DNA of 64,000 nt from Pseudohaliea sp964438205 (lineage in GTDB: Bacteria > Pseudomonadota > Gammaproteobacteria > Pseudomonadales > Halieaceae). Of the stretch, positions 62,250 to 64,000 are shown one piece after another. Each line of letters begins with the position of its first letter. Position 1 is the stretch's first letter. The stretch covers positions 18,198 through 82,197 of the forward strand of contig CAYTJQ010000008.1 of NCBI GenBank assembly GCA_964438205.1. The letters are read 5' to 3'. A program made the translations under genes and the position numbers. Under the pieces are notes generated by a model, which saw only the letters and a list, made by a program, of their open reading frames with translations, was not told the origin of the DNA and did no database searches.

Positions 62250-62252
62250 CCC
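62239..62252. promoter_or_regulatory. Second GGGA-N6-TCCC palindrome covering the -10
   Basis: GGGATTAAATTCCC has the same GGGA-N6-TCCC arms as the copy 39 bases upstream, extended by TT and AA on either side. Binding here would block polymerase. Confidence 0.55.
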
Positions 62253-62305
62253 AATCAAGGCTGTTGCCGATTGCCCCCATCGAGCCTGCACCGGAGGTGT
62301 GACCC

Positions 62306-64000
62306 ATGAACAACGAACCCCTGTTCCGACCCAAGACCCTGGCCACGGCCAGCGCCCTCGCCCTCGTCCTGACCGCCTGCGGTGGCGGCGGTGGCGGCGG
62401 CAGTACCGCCAGCACCCCGGCCACGCCGGCACCGGCTCCGTCGGAAGAGGGCAGTGGTGACGGCACCACGACCGAGCCACCGGAGCGCCGCCTGAGCGGC
62501 AGCATCACGGGCTTCGGCAGCGTGTTCGTGGGCGGGGTGAAGTTCGAGACCGACGATGCGGAGATCATCATCGACGGCGAGCCGGCCAGCGAGCGCGACC
62601 TGGCGGTGGGCATGGTGGTGCTCCTCGACGGCACCGTCAATGACGACGGCAGCACGGGCACCGCCACGCGTATCGTCTACGACGACGAGCTGACCGGGCC
62701 CATCGAGAGCATCGAACCCTCCGCCGACGGCGACGCCCTGCTCCTGGTGGTTCTCGGCTTCAACGTCATCGTCGAGCGCACGGGCACGGTCTTCGATGAC
62801 GTGACCTTCGATACCCTCGCCGTCGGCGACGTGGTCGAGGTTTCCGGTTTCCCGCAGGAAGGTAACCGCCTGCGCGCCACCCGCATCGAGCGCAAGGACG
62901 ACTTCGTGCCCGGCAGCACCGAGGTGGAGCTCAAGGGCATCGCGCGCAACGTGACGGCGGACAGCTTCACCGTCGGCGCCGTCACCGTGGACACCGGCGG
63001 CGCATTCATCGACGAGGACGACGGCGCGCTCGCGGACGGCGTCCGCGTCGAGGTCTACGGCACGCTGGCCGACGGCATACTTACCGCGACGGAAGTGGAT
63101 ACCGAGGATGGCCCGGCCGGCGGTCTCAGCGAGGGCGACGCGGTCTCCGTGGAGGGTGCGGTCAGCGCCTACGTGGACGACGGCAGCTTCCGAGTCCGCG
63201 GCCTGCCGGTGGACGCCAGCGGCGCCGCGCGCTCGCCCGCCGAGCTCGCCCTCGCCGACGGCACCATCGTCCAGGTGAGCGGCACCTGGGACGGCGAACG
63301 TCTCATCGCTGTCCGCATCGGCAGCCGCCGCGGCCGGATCGAGATCGAGGGCCCAGTCGGCGCCGTGAACAGCGAAAGCGGCGTGATCGATATCGCCCTC
63401 GCCGCGGGCACCATCCGTGTCGCCACGGACCAGGGCACCCGCCTCGATGACGACCGCGACGGCGTCGACCGGCTCACGCTGGCCGACATCGTGGCCGGCG
63501 ACTTCCTCGAGATCGAGGCCTACCTCGAGGGAGACCGACTCATCGCCACGGTGATCGACCGCGAAGAGGCGGACGACGAGGTCGTGCAGGCGCCGGTGGA
63601 GAGCTTCAATGCCGGCAGCGACATCACCCTTCTGGGCGTGACCTTCTCCGTGGGCAACACCGAGTACGAAAACCGGAATGACCAGGACATCAGCGCCGAG
63701 GTGTTCTTCGCCAATCTGCAGACCGGCGACCTGGTCAAGCTCAAGGACGACGGGCTCGCCGACGGTATCGCCGACGAGGTCGAGTTCGAGGACCGGGATC
63801 GCCTCGACGGCGAGCGCGAGTTCGGCTGCGGCTTCGACGACGACGGCACCAGCTGCGACGACGACGACCTCATCGGCGACGACTCGATCACCGACGATGA
63901 CGCTATCGACACCACGGAGGACGACGACTTCACCGACGACGACGGCCTCGACACGCCCGACGACGGGGATGACCTCACCGACGACGACGGCATCGACACG
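62306..64000 (+). CDS. DUF5666-like lipoprotein (truncated by window edge)
   Basis: The frame stays open to the edge (565 codons). A lipoprotein signal ends with LTAC, Cys25, followed by seven Gly and a Ser/Thr/Pro-rich linker. Repeated beta-rich modules of about 75 residues follow, with GSITGFGSVFVGGVKFETDDA and later GDVVEVSGF-type strands, as in DUF5666 proteins. The last 60 residues visible are Asp-rich, with TDDDGxDT repeats, possibly calcium-binding. It has a good promoter with twin palindromes. Probable outer-membrane or surface protein; function unknown. Confidence 0.75.
   Translation, partial: MNNEPLFRPKTLATASALALVLTACGGGGGGGSTASTPATPAPAPSEEGSGDGTTTEPPERRLSGSITGFGSVFVGGVKFETDDAEIIIDGEPASERDLAVGMVVLLDGTVNDDGSTGTATRIVYDDELTGPIESIEPSADGDALLLVVLGFNVIVERTGTVFDDVTFDTLAVGDVVEVSGFPQEGNRLRATRIERKDDFVPGSTEVELKGIARNVTADSFTVGAVTVDTGGAFIDEDDGALADGVRVEVYGTLADGILTATEVDTEDGPAGGLSEGDAVSVEGAVSAYVDDGSFRVRGLPVDASGAARSPAELALADGTIVQVSGTWDGERLIAVRIGSRRGRIEIEGPVGAVNSESGVIDIALAAGTIRVATDQGTRLDDDRDGVDRLTLADIVAGDFLEIEAYLEGDRLIATVIDREEADDEVVQAPVESFNAGSDITLLGVTFSVGNTEYENRNDQDISAEVFFANLQTGDLVKLKDDGLADGIADEVEFEDRDRLDGEREFGCGFDDDGTSCDDDDLIGDDSITDDDAIDTTEDDDFTDDDGLDTPDDGDDLTDDDGIDT

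Overview
The window is a 64 kb stretch of a high-GC chromosome from a gammaproteobacterium. The evidence is gene order: nnr-tsaE-amidase-mutL-miaA-hfq-hflX-hflK-hflC-yjeT-hisZ-purA, rnr-rlmB next to rpsF-rpsR-rplI-dnaB, glyA-nrdR-ribD-ribE-ribBA-ribH-nusB-thiL-pgpA, and xseB-ispA are all arrangements typical of that class. I cannot name the genus. The closest feel is an Ectothiorhodospiraceae- or Xanthomonadales-like lineage, on general character only. Genes are packed tightly and no gene-free stretch exceeds 300 bases. Many long open frames antisense to real genes are high-GC artefacts and are omitted.

Layout. 1-3936 (minus): the end of a surface-polysaccharide cluster (GT4 and GT2 glycosyltransferases, a flippase, an unrecognised alpha-helical protein). 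3943-5680 (minus): mtnA plus a fuculose-phosphate-aldolase-like gene, probably a 5'-methylthioadenosine salvage branch. 5862-7004 (plus): xseB-ispA. 7061-15595 (minus): ribA, a retropepsin-like protein, and the glyA-nrdR-rib-nusB-thiL-pgpA operon. 15871-18502 (plus): ettA and a nucleoside hydrolase. 18522-20593 (minus): a 2OG-Fe(II) oxygenase and an MFS transporter. Then a PilZ gene (plus), gdhA and radA (minus). 23971-25786 (plus): a protein with three DnaT-type domains followed by a lambda-P-like helicase-loader homologue, convergent with dnaB. 25877-33059 (minus): dnaB, rplI, a DUF2232-like membrane protein, rpsR, rpsF, rlmB, rnr. tRNA-Leu(CAG) follows on plus. 33263-38615: two small genes and an Anbu (proteasome-like) island with a zinc metallopeptidase, an alpha-E protein and a circularly permuted ATP-grasp protein. 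38808-44222 (plus): a molybdopterin oxidoreductase, lemA, an M48 protease and a short AraC-type protein. 44308-57198 (minus): purA back through nnr. 57356-62038: queG (plus), orn (minus), rsgA (plus), psd (minus), and a putative beta-barrel protein (plus). 62306-end: a DUF5666-like lipoprotein truncated by the window edge.

How genes work together: flavin synthesis (ribA, D, E, H and a degenerate RibBA), the ribosomal S6/S18/L9 cluster with dnaB, the HflKC and Hfq group, and tRNA/peptidoglycan/repair housekeeping genes form conserved operons. The accessory interest lies in four places. First, the DnaT-like/P-like pair beside dnaB, in a locus that lacks priB. Second, the Anbu island. Third, a RibBA-like protein whose two active sites both look altered. 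Fourth, REP/REPIN-like repeats, one of them inside the ribD coding sequence.

All statements are from reading the sequence; no database search was run. Promoters and terminators are motif matches, not measured.
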